This document shows positions 7,435 to 15,334 of a stretch of DNA of 60,809 bases, in pieces. A model generated the notes under the pieces. That model was not told the origin of the DNA and searched no databases. It worked only from the letters and a program-made list of their open reading frames with translations. A program made the position numbers and the translations under genes. Within the stretch, counting starts at the first letter, position 1, and each line of letters opens with the position of its first letter. The DNA comes from Candidatus Fimenecus excrementavium (GTDB taxonomy: Bacteria; Bacillota; Clostridia; Oscillospirales; Acutalibacteraceae): contig DVGI01000014.1 in NCBI GenBank assembly GCA_018712805.1, forward strand, positions 1 to 60,809, read 5' to 3'.

Positions 7435-8012
7435 CCGATAAGATTTACACCGAAAAAAACGATTTGCGCGCTTTTTTTAAAGCGTTTCGCACGTCGCTTT
7501 CAAAAGAAGAAAAGACAAGGCTTGATAGACGAATTGCCGAACGCTTTTTAACGCTCCCGCAATACCGCGAAGCGAAAACCGTGCTTTTTTATGTTTCGCT
7601 GCCGTTAGAAATCAACACCTTTTCTTTAATGGAGCAAGCGTTTTCTGACGGCAAAACCGTTGCCGCGCCGCGCTGTGTGCCCGGCACGCGGGAAATGGAA
7701 TTTTATATTCTCCGCAGTATTCACGACCTTGCGCCCGGCGCGTTCGGTGTGTCGGAGCCAAAGGTGGAATCTTGCGAAAAATTGACCGATTTGTCTTGTG
7801 GCCTTTGCATCGTTCCCGCGCTCGGCTTTGCGCGCGACGGCTACCGCTTAGGCTACGGAAAAGGCTATTACGACCGGTTTTTAGCGCGCTTTTTAGGGGA
7901 CACGGCGGGACTTGTTTATGACGCGTGTTTGAAAGACCGCTTGCCCCACGACAAGTTCGATTGCCGCGTTCAACAAATTGTAACCGAAAACCAAATTATA
8001 AAGATAGACTGA
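7431..8012 (+). CDS. 5-formyltetrahydrofolate cyclo-ligase
   Basis: Converts 5-formyl-THF to 5,10-methenyl-THF with ATP, returning a storage or dead-end folate to the one-carbon pool. The 193-residue length is typical. The ATP-binding GYGKGYYDRF motif is present at 141-150, with the folate-side PLPLE-type segment (SLPLEINTF, 56-64) and basic N-terminal region KAFRTSLSKEEK. The start overlaps the stop of the DJ-1 gene by four bases. Folate use by ThyX in the same neighbourhood makes the association sensible but not proof of co-regulation. Confidence 0.9.
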   Translation: MTDKIYTEKNDLRAFFKAFRTSLSKEEKTRLDRRIAERFLTLPQYREAKTVLFYVSLPLEINTFSLMEQAFSDGKTVAAPRCVPGTREMEFYILRSIHDLAPGAFGVSEPKVESCEKLTDLSCGLCIVPALGFARDGYRLGYGKGYYDRFLARFLGDTAGLVYDACLKDRLPHDKFDCRVQQIVTENQIIKID

Positions 8013-8037
8013 AACCAAAAGAAAGGAGGCCTCCCGC

Positions 8038-9738
8038 ATGCATGACGACGATTTGAGAAACTTTTTTGACGAAGACGCCTACAAAGAATTGCTAGACACC
8101 TACGCCGAAGAGGACAGCCGCAAGGAACGCGAGCGCGCTCGCCGCGAACAGCAGGCGAAAGCGCCGAGCGCCCAGCCGTCCCACAAAACGCCGCCCGCCA
8201 AAAAAGCGCCGACAGGCAGAAGCGCACAGCCGCCGCGTGAGCACACACGCCCCGCGCCTGTTTCTCACCATACCCCGCGGCCTGCTTCTTCGCCGAAACA
8301 CGACGAACCGCAGCCCGTGCGCAAAACGGAAGGCTTTAAATTGGAAATTAAGGGGCTTGACGAGGAGTTTAACACCCCACCGTCACAAAAACGCACACCG
8401 ACGCCCCACCCGACTTACTTTACGCCAAAGCCGCAGCAAAACGCGCCGACCGACGGTCACAAACATGCGCACGCGCAGTCAAAAGCCGGCGCATTTTCGG
8501 GCTTTTCGGAAATTATCAAAAAACGCAATAAAGTCGAAGAACCCGCCGAAGAAGCATTTGTCGAAGAAACAGTTGCGCCGAGCGCGGGCGGTGCCGTGAT
8601 TGCCAAAAAGCGGCCCGTAAAGCTCGACCGGAACACGATTAAAGCGTTTTTCCTCAAAAATAAAACGGCTTGGATTGTGGTGCTTGTCTGCGTGGTTGCG
8701 GCAATCCTTCTTTCCATTTATACAATCAGCTGTATCAACGACGTTTTGGCAATTAACCGGGACAGCGAAACGGTTGTCGCGGTCAATATCCCGGCGGACG
8801 CCGACACCAAAACCGTTTTGAAAATTTTACAGGATAATGACCTGATTGAGCACCGTCACTTCTGCCGCGTGGTCGCAAAGGTGATGAAGTTCAAAGACGA
8901 CAACTACCTGACCGGCATTTATTATGTCACCGCCTCTATGGGCGTGGAAAAAATGCTCAGCACGTTTAAAGTCGCGCCGACAACCGGCGAAACGGTCACG
9001 CTGACGTTCCCCGAGGGCTACACGGTCGATCAGATTGTTGAGAAGCTTGATAAATATGAAGTCTGTGACTCCGCCGTCATGTATCAGACAATGAAAGAAG
9101 TCGATTTCAGCGGTGAGTATTCCTTTATTAAGGAAGAAGACAACAAAGACGAGCGCTATCATTTGCTTGAAGGGTATCTTTATCCGGACACCTACGAGTT
9201 TTATGTCGGTGAAAATCCGTCCAGCGTTATTCGCAAGTTCTTAAACAACTTCCAGAAAAAGTGGACCGACGAATACGCAAAACAGGCGGAAAAACTCAAT
9301 ATGTCTGTGGACGATGTTATTACGCTCGCGTCAATTATTCAGAAAGAAGCTTACGGCGCCGACCAGTCGCCGCTGGTGTCGTCGGTACTTCATAACCGCT
9401 TGAACAATTCGAGTTTGTACCCATCGCTCCAATGCGATTCCACAACGGAATATATCAACGAAAACATTGCGAAAAACGTGACCGACGCCGCGCAGCTAGC
9501 GAACTACACGAACCTTTACAGCTCCTATAAATGCGAAGGGCTTCCCGTCGGCTCTATTTGTAACCCGGGCGACGACGCTATAAAAGCCGCGCTTTACCCG
9601 GAAGACACCAACTATTATTTCTTCGCGCATGACGTCAATAAGAAGCTGTATCTTGCGCGCAATGACTCGGAACGCCGCTCTAATAACATTGCGATTTTGA
9701 ACGTCAACAGCGAAGCGGAGAAAAAGAGCGGGAACTAA
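8038..9738 (+). CDS. mltG: Endolytic murein transglycosylase MltG with long disordered N-terminus
   Basis: MltG cleaves nascent peptidoglycan strands at the membrane and is thought to set glycan length. Residues 1-205 form a cytoplasmic, Pro/His/Lys/Glu-rich low-complexity stretch, absent from E. coli YceG. One membrane helix follows at about 211-232. The LysM-like and catalytic YceG region (245-560) carries LLEGYLYPDTYEF (376-388) and ITLASIIQKEAYG with the presumed catalytic Glu437. The start has GAAAGGAGG eight bases upstream. The gene stands with a class B PBP 2.2 kb downstream, in keeping with a role in wall synthesis. The disordered tail may bind divisome or elongasome partners; that is inference. 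Confidence 0.92.
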   Translation: MHDDDLRNFFDEDAYKELLDTYAEEDSRKERERARREQQAKAPSAQPSHKTPPAKKAPTGRSAQPPREHTRPAPVSHHTPRPASSPKHDEPQPVRKTEGFKLEIKGLDEEFNTPPSQKRTPTPHPTYFTPKPQQNAPTDGHKHAHAQSKAGAFSGFSEIIKKRNKVEEPAEEAFVEETVAPSAGGAVIAKKRPVKLDRNTIKAFFLKNKTAWIVVLVCVVAAILLSIYTISCINDVLAINRDSETVVAVNIPADADTKTVLKILQDNDLIEHRHFCRVVAKVMKFKDDNYLTGIYYVTASMGVEKMLSTFKVAPTTGETVTLTFPEGYTVDQIVEKLDKYEVCDSAVMYQTMKEVDFSGEYSFIKEEDNKDERYHLLEGYLYPDTYEFYVGENPSSVIRKFLNNFQKKWTDEYAKQAEKLNMSVDDVITLASIIQKEAYGADQSPLVSSVLHNRLNNSSLYPSLQCDSTTEYINENIAKNVTDAAQLANYTNLYSSYKCEGLPVGSICNPGDDAIKAALYPEDTNYYFFAHDVNKKLYLARNDSERRSNNIAILNVNSEAEKKSGN

Positions 9739-9764
9739 GCTGTTACCCTAAAGGACGAAATTTT

Positions 9765-10997
9765 ATGATGCAAAAACCGGAATTGTTGTGTCCCGCCGGA
9801 GACGAAGAACGCCTGCTTGCGGCGCTCTACTTCGGCGCGGATGCCGTCTATCTCGGCGCAACGCAGTTCGGTATGCGCGCGGGACCGAAAAACTTTACCA
9901 TGGACGCGCTGCAAAAAGCCGTCGATTTGGCCCACAAACAGGGCGTGAAAGTGTATTTAACCTGTAACACCCTGCCGCGCAACGATGAAATTGAAACCAT
10001 GCCCGACTTTTTAAAAGCCGCAGAGGCCGCCGGGGTAGATGCGCTGATTGTCGCCGACCTCGGCGTGCTGAAGCTTTGCAAAACGCACGTGCCGAACTTG
10101 CCCGTGCACATTTCCACGCAGGCGGGCGTCGTGAATTTTGAAACCGCGCGCATGTTTTATGAGCTCGGCGCAAAACGCGTGGTGACGGCAAGAGAACTGC
10201 GCCTTTCCGAAATCGCAGAAATTCGTGCGAAAACGCCGAAAGATTTGGAAATCGAATGCTTTGTCCACGGTGCAATGTGCGTTTCCTTTTCGGGGCGCTG
10301 CCTGTTGTCCAATTACCTGACCGGCCGCGACGCCAACCGCGGCGCCTGCGCCCAGCCGTGCCGCTGGTCTTACGCGCTGATGGAACAAACGCGAAAAGGG
10401 GAGTATTTCCCCATTGACGAAGACGAGACCGGTACTTACATCTTGAATTCCAAAGATATGTGTATGTTAGAGCATATCCCGGAACTCGTCGAGGCGGGCG
10501 TGGACAGCTTTAAAATTGAGGGGCGCGCAAAGTCTGCTTATTATACCGCGATTGTGACAAACGCCTACCGCGCCGCGATTGACGGTTATCTAAAAAATCC
10601 TTCGCCGGATTATAAACCCGAAAAATGGATTTGCGAAGAACCTTATAAAGTGAGCTTCCGTGATTACTGTACGGGGTTTTATTTTGACGACCCGAAAACC
10701 GAAGCCAACATAAGCCTTGCGGGCGGTTACCGCCGCATTTGGGACGTCATGGGCGTGGTGCAGGAAAGCGACGGCAAATTTTTAACGGTGGCACAGCGCA
10801 ATAAATTCTGCGTGGGCGACACGCTTGAACTATTGGAAAAAGGGAAATGTCCGAAAACTTTTACCGTTTCCGAAATGTTTTTGCCGGACGGTACGCCGAT
10901 TGACGCCGCGCCGCACCCGATGATGATATTGAAAATCCCGTGTGCGCTTTCTGTGCCCGCGGGCAGTCTTCTGCGAAAGCAGGCCGAAAATGGATAA
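9765..10997 (+). CDS. Peptidase U32 family protein (TrhP/RlhA-like)
   Basis: A 410-residue member of the U32 family, whose characterised relatives take part in RNA hydroxylation (TrhP on tRNA uridine 34, RlhA on 23S rRNA) or, in older work, collagenase activity. The N-terminal barrel begins PELLCPAGDEERLLAAL. The family signature ECFVHGAMCVSFSGRCLLS covers 164-182, and Cys172, Cys179, Cys195 and Cys199 probably bind a metal or cluster. This is the single-gene, about 400-residue form common in Firmicutes, closer to TrhP (YrrO) than to the longer RlhA. ATG 9765 is followed by another ATG at 9768; AAAGGACG upstream serves either. It overlaps the next gene by eight bases. Confidence 0.88.
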   Translation: MMQKPELLCPAGDEERLLAALYFGADAVYLGATQFGMRAGPKNFTMDALQKAVDLAHKQGVKVYLTCNTLPRNDEIETMPDFLKAAEAAGVDALIVADLGVLKLCKTHVPNLPVHISTQAGVVNFETARMFYELGAKRVVTARELRLSEIAEIRAKTPKDLEIECFVHGAMCVSFSGRCLLSNYLTGRDANRGACAQPCRWSYALMEQTRKGEYFPIDEDETGTYILNSKDMCMLEHIPELVEAGVDSFKIEGRAKSAYYTAIVTNAYRAAIDGYLKNPSPDYKPEKWICEEPYKVSFRDYCTGFYFDDPKTEANISLAGGYRRIWDVMGVVQESDGKFLTVAQRNKFCVGDTLELLEKGKCPKTFTVSEMFLPDGTPIDAAPHPMMILKIPCALSVPAGSLLRKQAENG

Positions 10998-11859
10998 CCG
11001 ATTTCTTTTAGACCTTTGTGAAAAAATCGAATTGCCGCCCGACGCGCGTCGTGCTGCGCTTCGGGCGCTTTCTCAATATGCGCCCCTTTTAAAAAAGACT
11101 GTAAATTTACCGGAGCAAAAAGCGATTGCGCTTTGCAAACACCGTCTGTTTCGAAACCGAAAATCGGGCGCGGCGTTTTGCCTCGCATTTTGTCTCCTGC
11201 GCGCAGGAAAGGCATATGCGCTTTATAAGGAAAAGCAAATTCCAGACACCGTGTTTTATGATACAATGCGCGACATCACCGTTTGGGCGCGCACTGCGAA
11301 GCAAAGCGAAAACATTAACGGACTTATAGAAATCGGCTGGCTGCGGCAGTCGTTATATCTCCATATGTTCCGCGTCGGTCGCCTGCAATATCAGTTCGGT
11401 AAGGTCGATTTCCGCGCGCTTCACATCCCGCCGCAATCTCAAAAACAAATCCCGTTTTCTCAAGGCGACCGCGTGCTGTTTATCCATATCCCCGAAGACG
11501 GCAAGCTGGATTTTGACCTTTGCACTTCGTCTGTTTTTGCGGCGCGTAAATTCTTTGAAACCTATTTTCCGCAATATCATTTTGCGGGCTTTGCCTGTGA
11601 AAGCTGGCTGTTAGATGAAAATAACCGACGCTTTATGCGTGCAGGCAGCAATATTTTGCGCTTTTTTGATTTGTTTGACGGCGTGGTCGAGACATTGCCG
11701 AAAAATCACGAGCTGCTGCGCCGGCTGTGGCATGAAAAGCGCGCATCCAAACGCAAAACCGCAAACTTGCCCGAAAATACCGATTTACAGCGCCGCGCCA
11801 AAGCTTATCTTTTGGCGGGCGGCACAACGCACAACGGTTTCGGCTATCTTTTAAAATAA
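10990..11859 (+). CDS. Acyltransferase-domain protein, NAT_N plus GNAT_C type
   Basis: A 289-residue protein of the clostridial 'acyltransferase domain-containing' family. The N-terminal half is helical (about 1-125), matching NAT_N. The C-terminal half (about 130-289) matches the GNAT-like GNAT_C domain, with FIHIPEDGKLDFDLC and the FAGFACESWLLD stretch. The family is usually encoded beside the U32 gene or other housekeeping genes, and its function is not established. The ATG at 10990 lies inside the end of the U32 gene, with AAAGCAGG upstream, so the two are coupled. The longer frame from 10942 would cost a 56-base overlap and has no ribosome binding site. Identification is by family resemblance from memory. 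Confidence 0.7.
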   Translation: MDNRFLLDLCEKIELPPDARRAALRALSQYAPLLKKTVNLPEQKAIALCKHRLFRNRKSGAAFCLAFCLLRAGKAYALYKEKQIPDTVFYDTMRDITVWARTAKQSENINGLIEIGWLRQSLYLHMFRVGRLQYQFGKVDFRALHIPPQSQKQIPFSQGDRVLFIHIPEDGKLDFDLCTSSVFAARKFFETYFPQYHFAGFACESWLLDENNRRFMRAGSNILRFFDLFDGVVETLPKNHELLRRLWHEKRASKRKTANLPENTDLQRRAKAYLLAGGTTHNGFGYLLK

Positions 11860-11878
11860 AAATACGGTTTAAAAACAG

Positions 11879-11913
11879 CACCTCTGTTTCATACTAAACA
11901 GAGGTGTTTTTTT
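11879..11913 (+). terminator. Intrinsic terminator overlapping the PBP ribosome binding site
   Basis: Perfect 11-base stem (11879-11889 with 11896-11906), six-base loop and seven T directly followed by the ATG at 11914. The 3' arm supplies AGAGGTG, the only Shine-Dalgarno of the PBP gene, so the folded form would both terminate transcription and hide the start. Confidence 0.85.
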
Positions 11914-13515
11914 ATGCAAAAACGAGTGGTCGCGTTATTCTTTCTATTTTCTATGGCGTTTGGGCTTTTGTGTCTGCGGATTGTCGAACTCAACGACAAC
12001 ACGGCGGTAACAGATGCCGCGGCGACCAAAAGCAGTTTAACGGCAATGGTCAGCGAGACCCGCGGCAATATTTATGACTGCAAAATGCGGCCGCTTGTCA
12101 ACGAAGAAACGGAACTGTATGTCGCCATTAAACCCACGCTGTCCGCGCTGAATGCCGCAAGCGCCGTAATCGGCGACACCGACAAAGACGCGCTGTTTGA
12201 AACCGTGACCGCCGGCAAAATCGCCCTTGCACCCGCCACAGGCACCTTGGAAACCGACGAAGCCAAAACCGTGACCGCTGTGCGGCGTTACCGCGACGCG
12301 GGGCTTGCGGTGCATTTAATCGGCTATGTCAACGGCGACGGTGAGGGCGTCAGCGGAATTGAAAAATACTATGACACGATTTTGAAAAATGCGTCCGGCA
12401 CGCTGAAAGCCACTTATCCCGTCGACGCGCTCGGGCACATATTAGAGGGCGGGGAAATTTCGTTTGTTGCCGAAAACTATCATTCGCCCGCGGGGGTCAT
12501 GCTGACGCTCGACCGCGATATCCAAACGATTGCGCAGGAAGCGCTTGAAAAATTTGAAATCGATGTCGGCGCGGTGGTGGTGCTTGACGCGAACACCGCG
12601 GAAATCCGCGCCATGGCCAGCGTGCCTGCTTTTAACCAAAATCACCCGGAAGAAAGCTTGAATGCTGAAAATGCACCGTTTGTCAACCGCGCAATCACGC
12701 CGTATTCTGTTGGCTCCGTCTTTAAAGCGGTTGTCGCGGCCGCTGCCATTGAAAAGGGGATTGACACCGATTTTTCCTACACCTGTTCGGGAAGCTACAC
12801 AATCGGTGAAACCGTGTTTAACTGCCACAACCGTTCGGGGCACGGCACGCAGAACATGGGCGAAGCCATGGTGAATTCCTGCAACCCTTATTTTATCGAG
12901 TTAGCGCTCGAGACAGGTGCGGAGAACGTTTGCGCAATGGGTGAAAATTTGGGACTCGGCGCACAGATTGAACTTGCCGACGGCTTTTACACCGAAACCG
13001 GGATTATGCCCGACAAAAGCTCGATTGCGTCGAAGCAAGACCTTGCCAATTTGGCGTTCGGGCAAGGGCAGCTGCTTGCGTCGCCTTTGCAAATGGCGGC
13101 GGTGTATGCGGCGATTGCGAACGACGGCATTTACCGCGCCCCCAGTCTGATGCAGGCGATTGTCGATGCTTCCGGCGAAGAAGTCCAGCGAGCATTCCTG
13201 CCGGTGTCGCGGCGCGCGATGTCCAAATCGACCGCCGAAACCGTCGGGGAACTTTTACACGATACCGTGGAAAACGGCAGCGGCAAAAAAGCAAAGCCTG
13301 CGTCCTGCTCGGCGGCGGGCAAAACCGGAACGGCGCAAAGCGGCTGGATAAACGATGACGGCACCGAGGTCACCCAGTCGTGGTATTGCGGCTATTTCCC
13401 TTATGAAGACCCGCAATATGTCGTGACCGTGTTGAAAGAAAACGGCGAGGGCGGCTCGGTGGATTGCGCGCCGGTTTTTGCTTATATTGCCGATGAAATC
13501 CTGAAATTGTCTTGA
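11914..13515 (+). CDS. Class B penicillin-binding protein (transpeptidase)
   Basis: Cross-links peptidoglycan at the outer face of the membrane. The 533-residue chain has one N-terminal membrane anchor (4-24), the dimerisation domain with RGNIYDC (50-56), and a transpeptidase domain. That domain carries SxxK at Ser268-Lys271, SCN at 322-324 and KTGT at 470-473, the three motifs of penicillin-binding enzymes. It is shorter than PBP2/SpoVD (600-700) and has no PASTA domains, closer to PbpA/PBP2-like forms in clostridia. The gene starts immediately after an intrinsic terminator whose 3' arm provides its ribosome binding site, so expression depends on readthrough or on unfolding of the hairpin. 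No other promoter is obvious within 100 bases upstream. Confidence 0.9.
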   Translation: MQKRVVALFFLFSMAFGLLCLRIVELNDNTAVTDAAATKSSLTAMVSETRGNIYDCKMRPLVNEETELYVAIKPTLSALNAASAVIGDTDKDALFETVTAGKIALAPATGTLETDEAKTVTAVRRYRDAGLAVHLIGYVNGDGEGVSGIEKYYDTILKNASGTLKATYPVDALGHILEGGEISFVAENYHSPAGVMLTLDRDIQTIAQEALEKFEIDVGAVVVLDANTAEIRAMASVPAFNQNHPEESLNAENAPFVNRAITPYSVGSVFKAVVAAAAIEKGIDTDFSYTCSGSYTIGETVFNCHNRSGHGTQNMGEAMVNSCNPYFIELALETGAENVCAMGENLGLGAQIELADGFYTETGIMPDKSSIASKQDLANLAFGQGQLLASPLQMAAVYAAIANDGIYRAPSLMQAIVDASGEEVQRAFLPVSRRAMSKSTAETVGELLHDTVENGSGKKAKPASCSAAGKTGTAQSGWINDDGTEVTQSWYCGYFPYEDPQYVVTVLKENGEGGSVDCAPVFAYIADEILKLS

Positions 13516-13517
13516 TT

Positions 13518-13570
13518 TTGGAAGAAATTGGAAGATTTTGTGAAATATTTTGAAAGAAATTGAAAGAAAA
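13518..13570. promoter_or_regulatory. Five phased TTGRAAGAAA-type direct repeats, candidate FruR operator
   Basis: Units begin at 13518, 13528, 13538, 13550 and 13560. The outer four read TTGGAAGAAA, TTGGAAGATT, TTGAAAGAAA and TTGAAAGAAA, and the middle one (TTGTGAAATA) is weak. Spacing of 10-12 bp places them on one face of the helix, directly upstream of the -35 of the fruR promoter. DeoR-family regulators often bind direct repeats; the link to FruR is inferred from position. Confidence 0.55.
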
Positions 13571-13573
13571 TGC

Positions 13574-13602
13574 TTGACTTTGCGCAAAAAGCGTGCTATA
13601 TT
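13574..13602 (+). promoter_or_regulatory. Promoter of the fru-pts operon
   Basis: TTGACT (13574-13579), 17 bp, TATATT (13597-13602). The only strong promoter before fruR; the five genes to ptsI follow with short gaps or overlaps. Confidence 0.75.
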
Positions 13603-13656
13603 CAAGGCAGAACAAAGCAAAAACGCGCATAAGTTTAAGAAAGGGGGAACGTCGGG

Positions 13657-14412
13657 ATGTTGACCGAGGAACGGCAAAATGCCATTTTGAGAGAGTTGAA
13701 AGAAAAAGGCGCCGTCACCGTGACCGGCCTTTCGGCGGAACTCGGGATTTCGGAATCCACCGTCCGCCGGGATTTGCAGGGGCTCGCGGCGGTCGGAAAA
13801 CTGCACAAGGTGCACGGCGGCGCGACCGCGCTGGAAGTGCAAAATTTTGCTTCCGACGAAGACGACGTTCCCACCAAGGCGACGAAAAACATTTCCGAAA
13901 AAGAGCGGATTGCCAAATACGCCGCCGGGCTGATTGACGACAGCGATTTTGTTTTTCTCGACGCCGGAACGACGACCGAAAAAATGATAGATTATCTCGA
14001 CAGCAAATTAAAAGCTTCGTTTGTAACCAACGGCATTGTCCACGCGAAAAAGCTGATTTCCAAAGGATTACGCGCTTATATCATCGGCGGTCAGTTAAAG
14101 CTTTCCACCGAAGCGGTTATCGGCGCTGTGGCCGTCAACAATTTGAAACAATACAATTTCACCAAATCGTTTATGGGTGCCAACGGCATCACCGTTTCCC
14201 AAGGTTTCACAACGCCCGATACCGAAGAGGGGCTTTTGAAAGCGGAAGCGGTCAACCGTTCTTATATGTCTTACGTGCTTGCGGACCATTCCAAATTCAA
14301 CCGGGTGTTTTCCGTGACCTTTGCGCCGGTTGAAAAGGCGTGTATCATCACCGACAGCCTGCCGAATCCGGAATTTCGCAAACATACTGTTGTAAAGGAG
14401 GTTGAAGCATGA
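13657..14412 (+). CDS. fruR: DeoR family transcriptional regulator FruR
   Basis: A 251-residue repressor with the DeoR winged helix at the N-terminus (LSAELGISESTVRRDLQ, roughly residues 25-41) and the DeoR sensor domain from about 75. That domain contains FLDAGTTTEKM and the VTNGIVHAKKL and GGQLKLSTEAVIG stretches, which bind a phosphorylated sugar. In the family FruR represses the fructose operon until fructose 1-phosphate appears. The start has AAGGGGG ten bases upstream. The stop overlaps fruK by four bases. Helically phased repeats before the shared promoter are the likely operator, so it would regulate itself and the whole PTS set downstream. Confidence 0.9.
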   Translation: MLTEERQNAILRELKEKGAVTVTGLSAELGISESTVRRDLQGLAAVGKLHKVHGGATALEVQNFASDEDDVPTKATKNISEKERIAKYAAGLIDDSDFVFLDAGTTTEKMIDYLDSKLKASFVTNGIVHAKKLISKGLRAYIIGGQLKLSTEAVIGAVAVNNLKQYNFTKSFMGANGITVSQGFTTPDTEEGLLKAEAVNRSYMSYVLADHSKFNRVFSVTFAPVEKACIITDSLPNPEFRKHTVVKEVEA

Positions 14413-15314
14413 TTTATACTGTTACCTTCAACCCGGCGCTCGACTATGTCGTGCGAATGGATTCCCTCATACCGGGTGAGGTAAACCGAACGGCACAGGA
14501 AGAAATCTTTTTCGGCGGTAAAGGAATCAATGTTTCCACCGTTCTCAACGAGCTCGGCGAAGAAAGCGTCGCGCTCGGCTTTATCGCCGGCTTTACGGGC
14601 GACGCGCTCGCCGCAGGGGTCGGGCACTTAGGCGTGCAGACCGATTTCATCAAATTGCCGAAAGGCAATACGCGCATCAACGTGAAAATCAAAGCGGCGA
14701 AAGAAACCGAGATTAACGCCGGCGGTCCGCCGATTCCGAAAGAAGCGTTTGAAGCGCTTGTTCAAAAGCTCGACCGCCTGAAAGAAGGCGACGTGCTTTG
14801 CCTTTCCGGCAGCATACCGAAGTCGCTCGAGCAAAACACATACGAGGTGTTGCTCGAACATCTTTCGGGCAGGGGCATCCGCTTTGTGGTGGACGCAACC
14901 GGCGACCTGCTTTTGAATGTTTTAAAATATCATCCGTTTTTGATTAAACCCAATCACCACGAGCTCGGCGAAATGTTAGGAAAAACGCTTGCAAATGACC
15001 GGGAAATCGAAGACGGCGCGCGGGAACTGCAAAAACGCGGCGCGCGAAACGTTTTGGTCTCGATGGCGGGCGACGGCGCAATGCTTTTGACGGAAACCGG
15101 CGAATCCCACCGAATCGGCGTGGTGGACGGAACCGTCCGCAACTCCGTCGGCGCGGGCGACTCGATGGTCGCCGGATTTATCGCGGGATACTTGCAAAAG
15201 CAAGATTATCTTTATGCTTTACAGCTCGGCTCCGCCTGCGGCAGCGCAACGGCGTTTTCCGACGGGCTTTGTAAAAAAGAAACCATTTATGCATTGCTTG
15301 CACAATTACAATAA
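14409..15314 (+). CDS. fruK: 1-phosphofructokinase
   Basis: Phosphorylates fructose 1-phosphate to fructose 1,6-bisphosphate. The 301-residue PfkB/ribokinase-fold protein shows FFGGKGINVS (34-43) and the second PfkB signature with catalytic Asp251 in NSVGAGDS (245-252). Position between fruR and fruA and the four-base overlap with fruR support 1-phosphofructokinase rather than tagatose-6-phosphate kinase. The start has AAAGGAGG seven bases upstream. Confidence 0.93.
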   Translation: MIYTVTFNPALDYVVRMDSLIPGEVNRTAQEEIFFGGKGINVSTVLNELGEESVALGFIAGFTGDALAAGVGHLGVQTDFIKLPKGNTRINVKIKAAKETEINAGGPPIPKEAFEALVQKLDRLKEGDVLCLSGSIPKSLEQNTYEVLLEHLSGRGIRFVVDATGDLLLNVLKYHPFLIKPNHHELGEMLGKTLANDREIEDGARELQKRGARNVLVSMAGDGAMLLTETGESHRIGVVDGTVRNSVGAGDSMVAGFIAGYLQKQDYLYALQLGSACGSATAFSDGLCKKETIYALLAQLQ

Positions 15315-15334
15315 TTCAGAAAGGGGAGCACACC

